NCBI RefSeq assembly: GCF_007859075.1
Contig: NZ_VOAK01000011.1
Coordinates: 620,001-684,000 of the forward strand
From: Gemmobacter aquaticus
GTDB lineage: Bacteria > Pseudomonadota > Alphaproteobacteria > Rhodobacterales > Rhodobacteraceae
DNA: 64,000 nt
Reading direction: 5' to 3'
Positions 63,711 to 64,000 of the stretch are shown in pieces. Below the pieces are notes generated by a model. It did no database searches. It was given only the letters and a program-made list of their open reading frames with translations, and had not been told where the DNA came from. Positions within the stretch are counted from its first letter, which is position 1. Every line of letters starts with the position of its first letter. The translations under genes and the position numbers were made by a program.

Positions 63711-64000
63711 ATGAACGTGGCGCAGCCCCGGCTTCAGGTGCAGTCCTTGACGCGCAGCTTCGGCGGCAGGGCAGTTGTGAACGCCGTCTCGCTTGAGATC
63801 GCGGCGGGGCAGGTCACCTGCCTGCTAGGCCCGTCAGGCTGCGGCAAGTCGACGACCTTGCGCATGATCGCGGGCGTCGAGATGCCCGATTCCGGGCGCA
63901 TCGTCATTGATGGGCAAGAGGTTTGCGGGCCTGCGCGAATCCTGCCACCCGAGGCGCGCGGCGTGGGGCTGATGTTTCAGGACTTCGCGCTGTTCCCGCA
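63711..64000 (+). CDS. ABC transporter ATPase, 3' truncated by window
   Basis: The first 96 residues of an ABC ATPase, beginning 'MNVAQPRLQVQSLTRSFGG' and showing Walker A GPSGCGKST, 'LRMIAGVEMPDSGRIVIDG' and a Q-loop 'LMFQDFALFP'. The Q-loop and the 'RILPPEARGVGLMFQD' stretch are typical of ferric iron (FbpC) and spermidine/putrescine/thiamine importers. The rest lies beyond the window. It starts about 90 bases after the SDR gene and has no good hairpin before it. Confidence 0.9.
   Translation, partial: MNVAQPRLQVQSLTRSFGGRAVVNAVSLEIAAGQVTCLLGPSGCGKSTTLRMIAGVEMPDSGRIVIDGQEVCGPARILPPEARGVGLMFQDFALFP

Noticed and set aside
1-64000. CRISPR array, tRNA or rRNA genes, insertion sequences, integrases
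   Set aside because: No regularly spaced repeats, no cloverleaf-like intergenic sequence and no transposase or recombinase product was found on either strand.

Overview
The window looks like chromosomal DNA of a GC-rich alphaproteobacterium of the order Rhodobacterales (Rhodobacter/Paracoccus-like). The grounds are a 14-gene complex I (nuo) operon with extra open reading frames between its subunits, a DUF5337 protein, DUF2927 and Hint-domain proteins, an AcuI-type acryloyl-CoA reductase and a perfect FNR-type box. I assign it from protein resemblance only. I saw no tRNA, rRNA, CRISPR array, insertion sequence or prophage.

Layout. 1-5.4 kb: the end of an ABC exporter gene, a Kbp-like BON-LysM protein, an AMP-forming acyl-CoA synthetase whose last 17 bases are repeated three times in tandem, a coupled sugar kinase-dtd pair and an Hsp20 chaperone. 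5.4-12.1 kb (minus strand): purC (long form), then a compact set that reads, in transcription order, a 27-residue membrane microprotein, an XpaC-like membrane protein, a TelA-like protein, a DUF2927 lipoprotein, an SPFH-GYF protein and a double zinc-ribbon membrane protein. This set is the best candidate here for an uncharacterised envelope-stress or defence-like module. 12.3-19.2 kb: rluB, tadA, a lipoprotein, a UPF0173 hydrolase, acuI, a siderophore-interacting flavoprotein, a LOG-family protein, a large LysM protein and an ArsR regulator. The ArsR gene is divergent from an Atm1-type ABC exporter and overlaps the LysM gene tail to tail. 21.2-24.8 kb: yfgM-like, bamB and der, the same order as in Escherichia coli. 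25-27.7 kb: an AraC regulator, miaA and creA.

27.8-36 kb is a leucine-degradation cluster: ivd, then mccB, a nuclease, mccA, hmgL and liuC. It starts with a sigma70-like promoter and an adjoining palindromic operator. It is interrupted by a minus-strand ompW and a small secreted protein, with a TTGAT-N4-ATCAA box between those two.

36.2-53.8 kb is the nuo operon, nuoA to nuoN, tightly packed with many stop/start overlaps. Between subunits lie a hotdog thioesterase (C/D), DUF5337 (E/F), a lipoprotein and an 18-codon ORF (F/G), a secreted protein (G/H), a cysteine-free carboxymuconolactone-decarboxylase-fold protein (I/J) and a secreted protein of atypical base composition (J/K). NuoE carries a C-terminal helix-hairpin-helix extension and NuoL a histidine-rich insertion. 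The operon runs on, by overlaps or short gaps, into birA, coaX and rnj and ends at a strong terminator near 57.06 kb.

57-64 kb: a DEAD-box helicase with a charged tail, a small secreted protein behind a good promoter, prfC coupled to a protein with an Ada-like cysteine motif, a Hint-domain protein, an SDR lacking the usual catalytic tyrosine, and the start of an ABC transporter ATPase gene cut by the window end.
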